NCBI GenBank assembly: GCA_013360535.1
Contig: JABWBL010000190.1
Location: 1 to 6,717, forward strand
DNA from: Planctomycetaceae bacterium
Lineage (GTDB): Bacteria > Planctomycetota > UBA1135 > GCA-002686595
DNA length: 6,717 nt
Direction: 5' to 3'
Shown in pieces: positions 6,401 to 6,717 of this stretch; the stretch's first letter is position 1; every line of letters begins with the position of its first letter. The position numbers were made by a program, and so were the translations under genes. Below the pieces are notes generated by a model that was not told where the DNA came from, did not search any database, and saw only the letters and a list, made by a program, of their open reading frames with translations.

Positions 6401-6717
6401 CAGCGGCTCGGCGAGGTAGCAGTAGCGCGCCTCGAGGTGCACCACGGCCATCGGCGAGTCCTTGGCGATGCGCGCGACCCAGCCGCCGCGCCCGTCGGGA
6501 TCGCAGGGCACGGTGACGGCCTTTGCCTCGGCGGGTTGTTCGCTCGGCGCGGAGCCGAGGAAAGTCATCGCGAGCCCGAGCAGCGCGTTCGACTCCGGGC
6601 TCCAGTCCGAGGCCGCCGAGCGCGCCTTCGCCTCGCTGCCGTACACGGCGACGGGGAAGCTCGTCACCATCGGGCGCAGCACCTCGTCCGTGGGCAGGTT
6701 CGCGGGCAGCGCCAGCC
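3425..6717 (-). CDS. Giant carboxypeptidase-regulatory-like repeat protein (N-terminus missing)
   Basis: The gene is cut at the right edge. The frame is open to 6717, so the in-frame GTG at 6682 is not the true start: the codons before it (LALPANLPTDE) resemble internal sequence. Numbering from that GTG, 1085 residues follow. From ~115 onward the protein is a chain of about ten beta-sandwich modules of the carboxypeptidase regulatory-like type (CarboxypepD_reg/MSCRAMM-like). They start near 115, 209, 304, 415, 516, 608, 716, 804, 907 and 994, about 98 residues apart. Most modules show G-V-V-x-x-x-x-G-K-P-x-x, then T-D-x-x-G-R-F, then L-x-P-G-x-Y. Examples are SGVVLDPTGKPVAEAEVE (518-535), KTDAEGRFTLKGLPVG (555-570) and LRPGTYTLRV (855-864). 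Gly/Met/Phe/Arg-rich loops precede the T-D-G-R-F motif in several modules. No catalytic motif, transmembrane segment or anchor is visible, and the C-terminus ends in a beta strand (RDMRIKLD). The likely role is structural or adhesive outside the cytoplasm; that is inference, and the signal sequence lies outside the window. The stop is TGA. Confidence 0.9.
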   Translation of the reverse strand, partial: LALPANLPTDEVLRPMVTSFPVAVYGSEAKARSAASDWSPESNALLGLAMTFLGSAPSEQPAEAKAVTVPCDPDGRGGWVARIAKDSPMAVVHLEARYCYLAEPLRLDKLDTQTEAFLEPKLGALLAGAVVLPANLPADFDAAELDKVRVQLTGWSMSGQSHSTSAGLTPERTFEIGGLRAGMNYFIGLDAPSFVPLSDMDVKGREGQRIDKLLELRLGARVRGVVTLPDGSPAVGAEVSAEIEAGRNPMNWMRNGMGRDTKTDEQGRFDLKGVGAGKGALVATLEGYVEARRDELELAEGQLVENLGLALGTGYTVRGIVLWPDRKPAAEVEVTVRPIEAEAGDDATPNARNMRRMMRNFGGGERESITTNELGEFSVSGIETSQVAVSASIEREIEGFDATYTAGVPASPSSTAFELVLVEPLPVRGVVLDTAGKPLEDFSVSAERRGEGEGEGRGRMGNFSFNFGGGGENRRFRNREDGSFVVYLQPGSYDLKAEAREYTESAAQQVQVPGAPALEFRLARAGEISGVVLDPTGKPVAEAEVEYSRESRRGGFFGFGGGSDTKTDAEGRFTLKGLPVGNGKLTADAEGWAPSADVDVTLDAGRDLVDVRIQLRVGGRLEGVIYDSTGQPDVGREIMVGNFMGGGGGGMGGNTQSDAAGRFVIEHIAPGKYNVMAMPDMGKLAQAAGEDEEPDMAAVFSQLKMTPVELFDGQTTQVVLGAPPASPVRVSGRITQGEQALKSGLVMALADGKSMLSSMKAGKVQPDGTYSITLDAPGDYTFIVGERMGDQDGVEFQETIPQVPELVLDLELPSGTLRGRVLAADGGPAAGVSLTLEREGRASIFSFDMGRNQETREDGTFELANLRPGTYTLRVGNGGFAGLFGQAARHGTALVSGIQLEKNQVREGIVVQLDAPCTIEGTVRGNDGKPAGGASIFVRDAQGRTINPMSSCTTDADGKFRFDGAAPGNYTLIARREELSSRDSAPVAARAGQPATVELVLETGTMLKVSVEDKEGKTVRASVSVVDSAGREYANLMSTEAFGQMFADGFSSTERRIGPLPPGKYRVTATDDQGKSESKPLNLSGQAERDMRIKLD

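Noticed and set aside
6680..6682. GTG at 6682 as the start of the giant gene
   Set aside because: The frame is open to the window end, the upstream codons encode module-like residues, and no ribosome binding site or signal sequence is present.

Overview
This is a GC-rich bacterial window with codon third positions almost always G or C. It holds two complete protein genes and one incomplete one. The gene content (a secreted sulfatase-modifying-factor-like protein, a very long array of carboxypeptidase-regulatory-like beta-sandwich modules, and an RluA-type pseudouridine synthase with no ribosomal neighbours) resembles a high-GC planctomycete. That is inference from content: Myxococcota, Gemmatimonadota or Acidobacteriota are not excluded.

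Layout from left to right. Positions 1-79 are an edge fragment I cannot assign. Positions 83-174 form a near-perfect 92-nt palindrome. The leftward gene at 222-2027 encodes a 601-residue exported FGE/SUMF1-like protein that lacks the copper-binding cysteine pair of true formylglycine-generating enzymes. A 235-bp divergent promoter region (2028-2262) separates it from a rightward RluA/RluD-family 23S rRNA pseudouridine synthase gene (2263-3246). This converges on a leftward giant-protein gene (stop at 3425-3427) that runs off the right edge. The convergent spacer (3247-3424) consists almost entirely of two identical 63-bp direct repeats around a 10-bp-stem hairpin, and the second copy abuts the stop codon of the giant gene.

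The three genes show no operon structure: they are divergent, then convergent, and functionally unrelated (envelope or exported protein, rRNA modification, large modular protein probably extracytoplasmic). I see no defence system, CRISPR array, mobile-element gene, rRNA or tRNA. The most unusual signals are non-coding: the palindrome and the repeat-hairpin-repeat spacer. At the protein level they are the Gly/Met/Phe/Arg-rich loops recurring at one position of successive modules in the giant protein, and the loss of the FGE active-site cysteines. I found no convincing evidence for a complete new multi-gene system here.
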